The notes: generated from the letters alone by a model not told the origin. DNA of 61,139 bases from CBIHNH01 sp966211425 (GCA_966211425.1 CBIHNH010000001.1:1-61139), one strand, 5' to 3'. Counted from the stretch's first letter, positions 8,150 to 16,101 are shown. A program made the numbers and translations.

Positions 8150-9436
8150 ATGAAGCTTCGTGATGTGATCGGGTCGGCTACCTCCAACATGATGCGTAGC
8201 AAGGTCAGGACGATACTAACCATCATCGCGGTCTTTATCGGCGCCTTTACTATCACTATGACGCTCGGCATCAGCGCCGGCATCTCTCGTTATATCGACG
8301 AGCAGGTCAGTAGTATCGGTGCCGAGGACGTCGTTGTCATACAGCCGAAAATCGACATAGATCAAGGCTCTGGGCCAAAAGAGTATGATCCAAAAGAAAA
8401 TGCCGCAGCGAGTGGTCAAGCTGCCTTTATGACCTCGATGCTCGATAGCGACGATGTGCAGACGATAAAGAAAGAGAAGAGACTGGATGATATCCGACCG
8501 ATGCTACTCGTAACTCCCGATTATATCGCTGGAAAAAGTGATAAAAAATACCAACTCAGCATTCAACAGGCTATAGAAAGTACGAGGTTTGAGTATGTCG
8601 CAGGAGGGCTGCCGGACAATGGGAGTGATCAAGCTGAGATATTGATCTCAAAGGATTACGTTGAGCTGCTTGGTTTTGACTCGAGCGACGATGCTGTTGG
8701 CGAAACGGTTCAAGTCGCAACCTCGACGCCACTTGGTGAACAAAGGGTCGTTGAGGCGATCGTAAGCGGTGTGCAACAAATCTCGATCTTGTCCGAAGGC
8801 GGCCTGACTGCAAACAACGCCCTTATCGAGAAACTCTACGCTACCCAAACGGAAGGGCTACCTGCGATCGCTACTGAGCGATATGTCGGTGTTATCGCGA
8901 CTTACGATGCCACGAAAGGCGAAGATGAGTTGTCAGCAATAAAAACTGCACTCGATGCTGAAGGGTATACGGCTTCAACAGTGGCCGACCAGATAGGTGT
9001 CGTCAAAGATGTTATCGATGCGATCACTGCTGTGCTGATATTCTTTGGAGCTATCGCGCTGCTTGCGGCGAGTTTTGGGATAATCAACACGCTCTATATG
9101 TCTGTCCAGGAGCGAACAAAAGAAATCGGACTCATGAAAGCGATTGGCATGAGTCGGTCAAAGGTCTTTCTGCTCTTTAGCGTCGAGGCGATACTCATTG
9201 GTTTCTGGGGAAGTTTGATTGGTGTTGTTGCGGCGTTTGGGGTCGGCCAGGTCGTTAACAAGATCGCCGCAGATAATTTTCTCAAAGGCTTACCAGGGTT
9301 TGAACTTACCGCATTTCCGCTTGCGGATGTTCTTTCGGTAATGTTCGTCATCATGTTGATCGCATTCCTCGCTGGAACGCTACCGGCGCGTCGTGCGGCA
9401 AAACAAGATCCAATCTCGGCCCTACGATACGAATAG
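8150..9436 (+). CDS. MacB/FtsX-family ABC permease
   Basis: This 428-residue permease has one N-terminal membrane helix (about 18-42). A large extracytoplasmic domain follows (about 45-285), and three C-terminal helices form the FtsX fold (about 290-425). The cytoplasmic loop between them carries the family motif RTKEIGLMKAIGMS, and the end LPARRAAKQDPISALRYE is characteristic. With the preceding ATPase it forms a homodimeric exporter for peptides, lipoproteins or antimicrobial compounds. The substrate cannot be read from sequence, and no MacA-type adaptor is encoded nearby. Confidence 0.88.
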   Translation: MKLRDVIGSATSNMMRSKVRTILTIIAVFIGAFTITMTLGISAGISRYIDEQVSSIGAEDVVVIQPKIDIDQGSGPKEYDPKENAAASGQAAFMTSMLDSDDVQTIKKEKRLDDIRPMLLVTPDYIAGKSDKKYQLSIQQAIESTRFEYVAGGLPDNGSDQAEILISKDYVELLGFDSSDDAVGETVQVATSTPLGEQRVVEAIVSGVQQISILSEGGLTANNALIEKLYATQTEGLPAIATERYVGVIATYDATKGEDELSAIKTALDAEGYTASTVADQIGVVKDVIDAITAVLIFFGAIALLAASFGIINTLYMSVQERTKEIGLMKAIGMSRSKVFLLFSVEAILIGFWGSLIGVVAAFGVGQVVNKIAADNFLKGLPGFELTAFPLADVLSVMFVIMLIAFLAGTLPARRAAKQDPISALRYE

Positions 9437-9458
9437 CCAGCCACGACCTTCTATTTGG

Positions 9459-9968
9459 CTAGGCGCATTTTGTGATGTCTGATGGTTTGACGTCATACGT
9501 GATCATTATCTCGGGACGCGCGATGGTCCTACGATCGTAGTCGGTTAGCGGCACGAGACTATGCCAATACTGATCGGCTAAGGAGTCGAGTAGTGACGCA
9601 GTCGCGCCGTCAATCATCGCATGTTTGAGAGCGTCGTACTGATCGAGGCTTGAGACGAAGCAGCGCGTAGCGTCGAGTCGTAGCTCCAGTACCACTTCTT
9701 CGCTTTGCCGTATGAACTCGGCGACAGTCAATTCGCTCCCATCGACGATATCAATGACATGACCGTGGATATGGACATAGGCATAGATGTTATCATCTCG
9801 GCTGAGACCTGCTACGAGCAGGCTATCAGGGCGCCGTTTGTCGAGTAGTTGATCGGTTGCGATGATAGCCTTGTCGTCACCCAGCTCTCCGCGCGAATGC
9901 CGCACGAGGCCGTCCTTGAGAATCGATTCGAGATCGTCTGAGTCAACCTGGTGGAAGGCGATAGTCAT
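9459..9968 (-). CDS. Unrecognised protein, possible ADP-ribosyltransferase-like fold
   Basis: I do not recognise this 169-residue protein with certainty. Its N-terminus FHQVDSDDLESILKDGL resembles the first strand and helix of the ADP-ribosyltransferase superfamily (aromatic-His, then IL..GL). Its C-terminus RPEIMITYDVKPSDI resembles the final strand with a conserved Glu. Between them lie VHIHGHVIDI and VVLELRLDAT strands. There is no signal peptide or membrane segment. The start at 9968 was chosen because a TATAAT box ends seven bases upstream; the longer frame starting at 9995 would run through that promoter. No partner or antitoxin gene lies next to it. Confidence 0.6.
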   Translation of the reverse strand: MTIAFHQVDSDDLESILKDGLVRHSRGELGDDKAIIATDQLLDKRRPDSLLVAGLSRDDNIYAYVHIHGHVIDIVDGSELTVAEFIRQSEEVVLELRLDATRCFVSSLDQYDALKHAMIDGATASLLDSLADQYWHSLVPLTDYDRRTIARPEIMITYDVKPSDITKCA

Positions 9969-9975
9969 ACGTTTC

Positions 9976-9981
9976 ATTATA
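9976..9981 (-). promoter_or_regulatory. -10 box TATAAT (minus strand), leaderless type
   Basis: On the minus strand TATAAT is followed by seven bases and the ATG at 9968. Confidence 0.55.
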
Positions 9982-10000
9982 AATCCTAAGGGCACAAAGA

Positions 10001-10027
10001 AGCCCCGAGTCGTTTTGATTCGGGGCT
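10001..10027 (-). terminator. Terminator after the Rpf gene
   Basis: AGCCCCGA (10001-10008) and TCGGGGCT (10020-10027) form a GC-rich stem. Read on the minus strand it is followed by TTCTTTG. It lies about 23 bases past the Rpf stop codon. Confidence 0.7.
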
Positions 10028-10049
10028 CTTCGTTGTGGTGGGGGTCAGG

Positions 10050-10679
10050 CTAGCTGATGCCAAGCTTTGCGGTACATGCTGGCCATGCACCCCAGCCCTG
10101 GCGGGCTTGAAGCATTTGACCACGCATGATCTGCTCGTCACGGCTTGCGTCGCTTGGCAGACCGCTACCGCCTACTGCTTGCCAGCTCGAAACGCTGAAC
10201 TGCAGGCCGCCATAGTAGCCGTTACCGGTATTGATTGCCCAGTTACCGCCTGACTCACATTGAGCCAAACGATCCCAGACACTGCCTCCGGCAGCTGCTG
10301 GTGCTGCGATCTGTTGAGGTGCTTCGCGGTAGGTGCTCGTCGCAGCGGGTGTCGGTGCGACAGGTGTAACCGGTGCTGGAGCTGCTGCAACAGGCATTGG
10401 GCGTGTCGTCAGCTTTTCGTCTGCAGCCGGAATCCTAACCTGGTCACCAGGGTAGATTAGATTCGGGTTTTCGATCTTAGTATTAGCATCGAACAATCGC
10501 TGGACTGTTGAGCTGTGCTCGGTAGCGATTGCGCTCAGGTAGTCACCTGGCTCGATCGTCACCATTTTTGATTCTGTTTTGTTGACTTTTGGTGCCGGTG
10601 CAGCGTGTGCTACCGGGCTACTTGCGCCGATAATGAGCGTACTCATGATGGCTGCAAGAGATAGTGCGACTAAACGCAT
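10050..10679 (-). CDS. Secreted LysM and Rpf-like transglycosylase (resuscitation-promoting factor type)
   Basis: This 209-residue muralytic protein has a signal peptide ending in AHAA (about residue 27) and a LysM peptidoglycan-binding domain (about 38-83, VTIEPGDYLSAIA to VRIP). A Pro/Ala linker leads to a C-terminal Rpf domain (about 133-207). The Rpf domain has WDRLAQCESGGNW with the presumed catalytic Glu142, then YYGGLQFSVSSWQ and a closing QGWGAWPAC. Cys141 and Cys202 would form the conserved disulphide. Rpf domains cleave glycan strands and are best known from Actinobacteria. Here it may remodel its own wall or that of an actinobacterial host. AAGGAGG lies eight to nine bases before the ATG. 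Confidence 0.9.
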   Translation of the reverse strand: MRLVALSLAAIMSTLIIGASSPVAHAAPAPKVNKTESKMVTIEPGDYLSAIATEHSSTVQRLFDANTKIENPNLIYPGDQVRIPAADEKLTTRPMPVAAAPAPVTPVAPTPAATSTYREAPQQIAAPAAAGGSVWDRLAQCESGGNWAINTGNGYYGGLQFSVSSWQAVGGSGLPSDASRDEQIMRGQMLQARQGWGAWPACTAKLGIS

Positions 10680-10803
10680 TATGGTTGTAACCTCCTTGTG
10701 TGCCAGAACCTGATACCCGCTAACTATTTATCTAATGAATGGGTGGATAACAGGGGTGACATAGGATAAAAAGTCCCCTCCCATGAAAAAACACACAAGG
10801 TCT

Positions 10804-10832
10804 AGCTTAACCGGTATGAGTATTTATGTCAA
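10804..10832 (-). promoter_or_regulatory. Possible promoter TTGACA-17-TAAGCT for the Rpf gene
   Basis: On the minus strand TTGACA (10832-10827) is followed at 17 bases by TAAGCT (10809-10804). This would give an unusually long leader of about 118 bases before the Rpf start. The -10 match is weak. Confidence 0.35.
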
Positions 10833-10898
10833 GACGACAACAGCGGCGCTTACTGTTTTTGCACGGCTTCTCCAGGGGTGCATCGATGTTGGTATGCT

Positions 10899-11255
10899 TT
10901 ATAATTCTTTGACCATGGCAAGCATTGCAGTAGGGGTCATAGAAGATTTGAGAACGGCGTCGTGAGCCCCCATGCGAAGGGCGCGTTTTTTCGTTTCCGG
11001 TTCAACCATATTACTAAACACTATCACCTTGGTCTTCGTTGATTTCAGCGTTTTGTATTTTGTGAGAAAATCCCACCCATCCATTATCGGCATGTGCAGG
11101 TCAAGAAGTATTATGTCGTAGACCTTCTTTCGTAGAGACGCTATCCCTTCTTTGCCGTTATAGGCTGAGGTCACGTCGTGTCCGGCAGTTTCGAGCATGA
11201 AACTGTAGGCTTCTTGGAGCGTCGCGTCGTCTTCGATAATGAGTATGGCTGCCAT
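10899..11255 (-). CDS. Single-domain response regulator
   Basis: This 118-residue protein consists only of a CheY-like receiver. It has acidic residues E8, D9 and D10, phosphoacceptor D52 in LLDLHMP, switch residue S81 in IVFSN, and invariant K103. There is no DNA-binding output domain, so it must act by protein contact, for instance on motility or surface machinery. It lies 25 bases after the histidine kinase gene on the same strand, its likely phosphodonor. The leader contains an AGAGGT ribosome site. Confidence 0.88.
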   Translation of the reverse strand: MAAILIIEDDATLQEAYSFMLETAGHDVTSAYNGKEGIASLRKKVYDIILLDLHMPIMDGWDFLTKYKTLKSTKTKVIVFSNMVEPETKKRALRMGAHDAVLKSSMTPTAMLAMVKEL

Positions 11256-11280
11256 ACGGGGTACCTCTTATCTCTATAGT

Positions 11281-12951
11281 TTAGCGCTTTTTAACAGAAA
11301 GCGGCAATCGTATCGTAAATGTTGACCCTTCGCCATGTACAGATTTAACCCGTATGGAGCCGCCGTGCAGCCTTACGATAGAGGCGGCGAGGTAAAGCCC
11401 TAGTCCCGAACCACCGACGGTTTTGCTGGCAGGGTCATTGAGGCGGCTAAATTTGTGAAAAAGTTCTGGAACGTCTTTCTTGGCGATGCCGATACCGTTG
11501 TCGACGATTGCCACATAGACGGACGTCGATGTTGTCTGTGTCTCGATAGTGACGGTGCCACCGCTGGGCGTGTACTTGAGCTCATTACTGATGAGGTTGT
11601 CGAGAGCCATTTCAAGGGAGCTGGGGTCCGCTCGGAGCGTAAATGCATCTGTTTCTTTGCGGAACACAACCTTCTGGTTGTTGATGCGGGCGATATGCCT
11701 GTGCGATGCGATGTTGCGTCGAATAATAGCGTGAAGATCGATTGGCTCTTTGCTGATTTTTAGTTTTCCAGACTCTATCGAGGCCAGACTCAGGAGGTTT
11801 TCAATGATTTCCAGCTGGCGATCGTTTGAGTCGTAGGCTTTTTTGGCGAACTCCTGCTGCTTTCGACTGAGTTTGCCCCCGTATCCATCCAGTAGGAGCG
11901 ATAGAAATGCTTTGACACCGCTAGCGGGCGTGCGTAATTGGTGCGAAGCGAGGGAAACGAACTCGCGCTTTGCGCTATCGAGACTGTAAATCATGGTAAC
12001 GTCCTGTGTCACACCGGTTATTTTCACCACAGAGCCATCGGCTCCGACGAGAGGCTGGCCTTCGGCGTGTATATAGCGAGTCTCACCGGAGGGGGTAATG
12101 ATACGGTGATTTGCCTGAAACCCCGTCCTTGTTTTGAGGGCGCTTGCGATGCGTTTTTTGTGAACTTTTGCATCCTCGGGGTGAAGTTTTTTGAGGTATT
12201 CACTGTATTTGAGTCGTTTTGGCTGCTGTTTTACGTCAAATATCTTATAGAGTTCGGATGACCACGTGACCTCGTCCTTCTTAACGTCCCACTCCCAGCT
12301 ACCCAGCTTTGCTATCTCCTGAGCGCGAACAAGCGAGTCTAGACTTTCTCGTAACTGCTGCTGTTTCTCGAACAGCAGCTGAGTGATAAAGTCGACGGCA
12401 AGAGCGATCAGAAAGATAACCGCTGGAAAAAAGACGATAGTGTTCAGTACGTAGGGGAGGTTTAACCTGAGTGTCGGGTCGAATGCGCCAAAGGAATGAA
12501 TTAGACCTTGGTAGTCAGCAATGATGAGTGAAACGTACGACAGGGCGGCTATCATCGCCGAGCCGTACGCTGCTCGCTTGCCAAAGATTGCGGCTGAAAC
12601 TAGGATTGGTATCGAATAAAGGATCGGACTACGGCTCTCGATACCGCCTTTGATAAAGATAAGCGCCGTGATGAGCAAGATATCGAACATGATCCATGCG
12701 ACGGTTAGGTAGCTTTGATAGCGTTGACTACCGTGGAGCTTGGTAAGGACAAAAAATATCAGGTTGCTTGATACCGCAAATGTCGCCAGAGCAATGTCGT
12801 GCTGGACCTGTTCGCTGAGGCCCTCGAACGCGTAGAGGGTGATGGTCCCTGGAACTGCGATAGCAATCAAAAAGAACAAGCGGATATAGGCGTACCACTG
12901 GATTCGTTCCGATAGCTCGCTGACTTCTGACCGTTTTTGGACCCATGCCAT
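11281..12951 (-). CDS. Membrane sensor histidine kinase with PAS domain
   Basis: This 556-residue kinase begins with about six hydrophobic helices (residues 22-195) forming an uncharacterised membrane sensor. A short coiled linker follows, then a PAS domain (about 210-320, with LGSWEWDVKKDEVTW and an ITGVTQDVT exit). The HisKA dimerisation helix carries H337 in SHQLRTP. The ATPase domain has N-box NELKYTPSGG, G1 DNGIGIA and G2 GGSGLGLYLA. It would sense a membrane or redox signal and phosphorylate the adjacent receiver. A TATAAT box ends six bases before the ATG, so its mRNA is probably leaderless. Confidence 0.9.
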   Translation of the reverse strand: MAWVQKRSEVSELSERIQWYAYIRLFFLIAIAVPGTITLYAFEGLSEQVQHDIALATFAVSSNLIFFVLTKLHGSQRYQSYLTVAWIMFDILLITALIFIKGGIESRSPILYSIPILVSAAIFGKRAAYGSAMIAALSYVSLIIADYQGLIHSFGAFDPTLRLNLPYVLNTIVFFPAVIFLIALAVDFITQLLFEKQQQLRESLDSLVRAQEIAKLGSWEWDVKKDEVTWSSELYKIFDVKQQPKRLKYSEYLKKLHPEDAKVHKKRIASALKTRTGFQANHRIITPSGETRYIHAEGQPLVGADGSVVKITGVTQDVTMIYSLDSAKREFVSLASHQLRTPASGVKAFLSLLLDGYGGKLSRKQQEFAKKAYDSNDRQLEIIENLLSLASIESGKLKISKEPIDLHAIIRRNIASHRHIARINNQKVVFRKETDAFTLRADPSSLEMALDNLISNELKYTPSGGTVTIETQTTSTSVYVAIVDNGIGIAKKDVPELFHKFSRLNDPASKTVGGSGLGLYLAASIVRLHGGSIRVKSVHGEGSTFTIRLPLSVKKR

Positions 12952-12957
12952 TGTTTC

Positions 12958-12963
12958 ATTATA
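12958..12963 (-). promoter_or_regulatory. -10 box TATAAT (minus strand), leaderless type
   Basis: TATAAT on the minus strand ends six bases before the kinase ATG at 12951. Confidence 0.55.
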
Positions 12964-12987
12964 GGCGAATCAGCCGAGGATAACGAA

Positions 12988-13018
12988 ATGACGCAGGCGG
13001 TCAAGGCGCCTGCGTCAT
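12988..13018 (-). terminator. Terminator after the FMN reductase gene
   Basis: ATGACGCAGGCG (12988-12999) and CGCCTGCGTCAT (13007-13018) form a perfect 12-bp stem with a seven-base loop. On the minus strand it is followed by TTCGTT. It lies 19 bases after the reductase stop and insulates the kinase operon. Confidence 0.75.
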
Positions 13019-13037
13019 TGTGGGGGGATGGAGAGGG

Positions 13038-13604
13038 TTAAGCTTGGACGAGCTGATCGACTGCGCTGAGCTGGTTCAGCGCTTCGGTAAGCATCTCAGA
13101 GTTTGCGGTAAATGCTTCATCGACATTTTTAAAGCTGCCGTCTTCGTTGAACATGTCCTGGGTTAGTTGCAGGCCGACTGTTGGCTCTACGATGTGCATC
13201 TTGTGCCAACCGAGGATATCACTCAGATGAGTGGTCGCAGATTTGCCTCCGTCGACGTAACCGTAGCTAACAATAGCGGCAGGTTTTTCTTTCCACTCAG
13301 CGGTTAGATAGTCGATAGCGTTCTTAAGCGCGCCCGGAATGCTACGGTTGTATTCGGCAGTTAGAAAAACAAATGCGTCAGCTGAGCCAACGATTTCAGC
13401 CCATTTTTTGCCATCATCGGTTGTGGTTGGGGCGTATGCGGGAGGAACTGGTGCGTCGAACGCAGGCAGATTTACTTCCTTGAGATCTACGACTTCGAGG
13501 TTAACATCAGCCAGTGCTGCATTTTTTTCCACCCACGCTGCAATCGCTGGTGCGATGCGGTTTTGTCGGGTACTACCTATGATAAGTTTTATGGTTTTAG
13601 CCAT
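13038..13604 (-). CDS. NAD(P)H-dependent FMN reductase
   Basis: This 188-residue flavodoxin-fold reductase is of the YieF/ArsH-like family. The FMN phosphate loop is GSTRQNRIAP near residues 10-19, and TAEYNRSIPGALKNAIDYL is the conserved flavin-contact motif near residues 84-102. It transfers hydride from NAD(P)H to quinones, azo or nitro compounds, or free flavin. It is transcribed divergently from an HxlR-type regulator with an 18-bp palindrome between them, the usual arrangement for quinone- or electrophile-induced reductases. The start has AAAGGAG upstream. Confidence 0.9.
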   Translation of the reverse strand: MAKTIKLIIGSTRQNRIAPAIAAWVEKNAALADVNLEVVDLKEVNLPAFDAPVPPAYAPTTTDDGKKWAEIVGSADAFVFLTAEYNRSIPGALKNAIDYLTAEWKEKPAAIVSYGYVDGGKSATTHLSDILGWHKMHIVEPTVGLQLTQDMFNEDGSFKNVDEAFTANSEMLTEALNQLSAVDQLVQA

Positions 13605-13627
13605 GGTGCTCCTTTTAGATTCATGCT

Positions 13628-13653
13628 ATTATATGTTGCAAGTGCACTTACAA
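13628..13653. promoter_or_regulatory. Divergent promoter with HxlR-type palindromic operator
   Basis: TTGCAAGTGCACTTACAA (13636-13653) is an 18-bp palindrome with a single mismatched pair. On the minus strand a TATAAT (13633-13628) for the reductase lies just beyond it, and the palindrome occupies the region between -10 and -35. Binding would therefore repress the reductase and probably also the regulator gene. Confidence 0.6.
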
Positions 13654-13691
13654 TAATATAGCACTATATAAACTATAGCAAGTAGATTATT

Positions 13692-14042
13692 ATGCAAACT
13701 CGACAAAGCATCATGAAAACAGAGCAGGACGTATGCGAGAGCCCTAGCTCTGAAGAGCTGTTCAACGAGACACTAAAAGTGCTCGGTGATTTTTGGGTAC
13801 TCAGAATCGTTAGTGCGCTCGAAAGCAGTCCGCAACGATTTTGTGAGCTGGAGAGAACGCTGAAAAACTCAAACCCTGTGACATTGACAAAAAAACTGAA
13901 AAAACTAGAAGAATCAGGCTACGTTATCCGCCAGACTGAGTCTCTCGACAAGCAGTCAGTAAACTATAGTCTGACCGACAAGGGTTACGCCACGCTGCCT
14001 GTGGTGTCGGCTATCAAGCAATTTAGCATCAGCCATTCATAA
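13692..14042 (+). CDS. HxlR-family redox-type transcriptional regulator
   Basis: This 116-residue winged-helix protein has the HxlR core: VLGDFWVLRIVSAL, RFCELERTLKNSNPVTLTKKLKKLEESGYV and a wing ending YSLTDKG. A single Cys at residue 15 (residue 8 if the second ATG is used) precedes the domain. In the Bacillus relatives YodB and HypR an N-terminal Cys senses quinones or disulphide stress (family knowledge). Paired with the divergent FMN reductase, it is probably a thiol-based repressor or activator of that gene. Confidence 0.85.
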   Translation: MQTRQSIMKTEQDVCESPSSEELFNETLKVLGDFWVLRIVSALESSPQRFCELERTLKNSNPVTLTKKLKKLEESGYVIRQTESLDKQSVNYSLTDKGYATLPVVSAIKQFSISHS

Positions 14043-14047
14043 AACAT

Positions 14048-14063
14048 CGGCTCTGATCAGCCG
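14048..14063 (+). terminator. Short hairpin between regulator and PAP2 gene
   Basis: CGGCT (14048-14052) and AGCCG (14059-14063) pair around CTGATC six bases after the regulator stop. It is short and has no T run, so it may only attenuate read-through. Confidence 0.25.
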
Positions 14064-14067
14064 TTAC

Positions 14068-14586
14068 ATGACAATGAGTACACGACACATCGACGAACAG
14101 GTGAGTAAACTGATCGGGCGTCTTCCGAAGCGGTTGTCACACGTGTTTCGGCTCTTGGATTACCTTTCCTCGCCGTTTGCTTGGGGCGTTTATCTATTGC
14201 TGCTGCTCGTAATCGGTGCCGACGATATCAACGTCAAGCTGACGGTAGCGGTATTGCTTGCTGTGCCGGTTGCAAGTATTCTGAAACTCTTTTTTAGGCG
14301 GCAACGCCCGCCAACGGTTTATGCTGAAGCGATGAAGATAAAGTCGTATAGTTTCCCGAGCAGCCATGCATACACCGCAGCGCTTGGATGCGGTTACTTG
14401 ATAGGCGCCGGTTTAACCGGAGGGGCTATGGCCATTAGTGCAGTGCTGGTTGCACTCGTGCTTGTCATCGGCATTTCAAGGGTGCACATCGGGGCTCACT
14501 ATCCGTCTGATGTCATTGCCGGATGGCTGCTCGGCATGGCTGTACTTTCGGGGTTACTGGCTATAGCTAGTGCTGGCGGGTTCTGA
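14068..14586 (+). CDS. PAP2-family membrane phosphatase
   Basis: This 172-residue membrane protein has about five helices. The three PAP2 motifs are present in order: KLFFRRQRP (C1), SFPSSH (C2) and SRVHIGAHYPSDV (C3, with the catalytic His and its Asp). It would dephosphorylate a lipid phosphate or pyrophosphate such as undecaprenyl pyrophosphate or phosphatidylglycerol phosphate at the membrane. A second, more divergent PAP2 gene lies at 17608. The start at 14068 lacks a good ribosome site; ATG 14074 is an alternative. Confidence 0.88.
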   Translation: MTMSTRHIDEQVSKLIGRLPKRLSHVFRLLDYLSSPFAWGVYLLLLLVIGADDINVKLTVAVLLAVPVASILKLFFRRQRPPTVYAEAMKIKSYSFPSSHAYTAALGCGYLIGAGLTGGAMAISAVLVALVLVIGISRVHIGAHYPSDVIAGWLLGMAVLSGLLAIASAGGF

Positions 14587-14664
14587 CCGATCGATAAAGC
14601 TTATATCCTTGGCGGGCTAACAGTAAAAAAGTGAGTAGAGTGCGAAGCCGTTTCATACAGTGAA

Positions 14665-14823
14665 TTACCTGCGAGGCTTCATATAGCGAAAGCGTCGCGC
14701 GCCGCTGTGTCGATAAAATATAACTTCTTTATCATCTTGCAGATCGAGATCGGCGTGTGTGCCCTCCGGTATTCGATAAACCGTGCCTGGCTTCGGTAGG
14801 GTATGTTCAATTTGCGTACTCAT
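14665..14823 (-). CDS. Small basic hypothetical protein (52 aa)
   Basis: This very small protein opens MSTQIEHTLPKPG and ends in a cluster of Arg, Lys and aromatic residues (RRFRYMKPRR). It has no membrane segment or signal. The ATG at 14823 has GGGAGGA eight bases upstream, which is good support for translation and excludes the longer in-frame start at 14856. The middle (GTVYRIPEGTHADLDL) could be one or two beta strands. I do not recognise a family. Confidence 0.6.
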   Translation of the reverse strand: MSTQIEHTLPKPGTVYRIPEGTHADLDLQDDKEVIFYRHSGARRFRYMKPRR

Positions 14824-14930
14824 AGTAACGTTCCTCCCACTTAAGTTCGTACGCATAGCATATATGCCTCAAGCACAAGAGGTATGTGAAAAATATAACC
14901 ATTTCAAGAAAAGCGAACGATTGCGAGTGT

Positions 14931-16034
14931 TTATCTCTGTCGGTTCAGGAAGTTAATAACTGTTTGCTCGGCGATCTGTGTCGCGAATCCACCGTGTTGG
15001 TTTTCGAACGAATGTCCGGTTAATGGCAGGCGTATGAGTGAGTGAGGTACGCCGTTATCGGTTAATTTTTGCTCGAGGATGGACGCGTTTTCATGGGCGA
15101 CAAGGTCGTCACGAGTACCTTGCAGGATAAGTGTCGCTGGCGCTTCAGGGGAGACATAGGTGAGGGGCGAGAGTTCATGATATCGGGCAGGGAGCTCCTC
15201 GGGAGTGCCACCGAGAAAAACGAGTTCGGCACTTTTGTCCCGACTGGTGTCGTAATCGAGCTCAAGATCGACGGGAGCGTACAGGGAGACAACCGATCGA
15301 ACGTTATGGTGACGGTATGCTTCGAGTAGCGCAAGATGACCGCCCGCCGATTGACCCAACACGTGTAAGTGGTCGCTAGCAAGGCGAAACTTTGTCGCGT
15401 TCTTTTTGATGAAAACGAGAGCGTCATTGATATCCTGGGGGGTGTCGTGCCAGGTGTGTCTCTCCGGCGATGAGAGACGATAATCGATTGTTATTACCGA
15501 AAAACCTGCTCTCGTCAGTACTTCTGGCCAATTGCCATTCTGGAGATAGTTGCCGTATCGCCAGCCACCACCGTGGAGGATCGCCACGATTGGCCGTGGG
15601 CCTTCGAGGGGTGAGGCATAAAAGGCAAGCCGTAACGACTCACGCCCGACTGCTTTATAGATGTGCTTCGATGTTGGCTGTACGTGCGTCTCGCCGGAAA
15701 AAGTTACATAAGTAACGGGATCAAAGTGAAGTGAAACGCCGTGCTTGTCGGCAGTCATAATGTAGCCCAGCTGCGGCACGCAGAGCCCGACAACCGAAGC
15801 GCTCAGCGCCACCCAGGTCACGACCCTGGCACGACCGTTGCTGATCCAGACCAGAAACAACGAGATGACTATGGCTGCCGTAAAGACTATCACGCTCACC
15901 GCCGCAATACCTGCCGATAGCCCCATATGTATCGGCATCAGCATAATGATGCAGGTGAGGATAATAATTATGTCGACGCCAACCACCAGACGGTCGAGTG
16001 GGCGGCGAAAAGTGGTGCGAGTCGGTTTAGTCAT
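14931..16034 (-). CDS. Membrane-anchored alpha/beta hydrolase (BD-FAE/esterase-lipase type)
   Basis: This 367-residue protein has four N-terminal membrane helices (about residues 13-115) and an extracytoplasmic alpha/beta-hydrolase domain. The oxyanion motif HGGGWRYGN, nucleophile elbow GQSAGGH, acidic residue in QGTRDDLVAHENA and catalytic His in LTGHSFENQHGG all appear in order. Relatives cleave carboxyl esters or small amides, and the natural substrate is unknown. The start at 16034 follows a TATCAT box ending six bases upstream; the ATG at 16070 would lie above that promoter. Confidence 0.82.
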   Translation of the reverse strand: MTKPTRTTFRRPLDRLVVGVDIIIILTCIIMLMPIHMGLSAGIAAVSVIVFTAAIVISLFLVWISNGRARVVTWVALSASVVGLCVPQLGYIMTADKHGVSLHFDPVTYVTFSGETHVQPTSKHIYKAVGRESLRLAFYASPLEGPRPIVAILHGGGWRYGNYLQNGNWPEVLTRAGFSVITIDYRLSSPERHTWHDTPQDINDALVFIKKNATKFRLASDHLHVLGQSAGGHLALLEAYRHHNVRSVVSLYAPVDLELDYDTSRDKSAELVFLGGTPEELPARYHELSPLTYVSPEAPATLILQGTRDDLVAHENASILEQKLTDNGVPHSLIRLPLTGHSFENQHGGFATQIAEQTVINFLNRQR

Positions 16035-16040
16035 AACATT

Positions 16041-16046
16041 ATGATA
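16041..16046 (-). promoter_or_regulatory. -10 box TATCAT (minus strand), leaderless type
   Basis: TATCAT on the minus strand ends six bases before the ATG at 16034. Confidence 0.45.
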
Positions 16047-16095
16047 GCGCGTGTTTGTTGCCAAAAGCACTTTCTTTTCACGATAAATATGGAGT

Positions 16096-16101
16096 TATAC
16101 T
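16096..16101 (+). promoter_or_regulatory. -10 box TATACT for the small secreted protein
   Basis: TATACT is followed by a leader of about 50 bases with AGGGGGA before the ATG at 16156, so this is a conventional leadered transcript. Confidence 0.5.

Noticed and set aside
7504..8283. 259-residue open frame on the minus strand across the ABC ATPase gene
   Set aside because: It mirrors a strongly supported ATPase gene on the opposite strand, shows no recognisable protein features and has no promoter or ribosome site.
10680..10898. Possible c-di-AMP riboswitch leader upstream of the Rpf gene
   Set aside because: Actinobacterial rpf genes can carry such a leader, but I cannot find its conserved motifs in this leader of about 118 bases.
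10783..10965. 60-residue plus-strand frame between the Rpf and response regulator genes
   Set aside because: It overlaps the receiver gene's 3' end and has no ribosome site, so it is probably not a gene.
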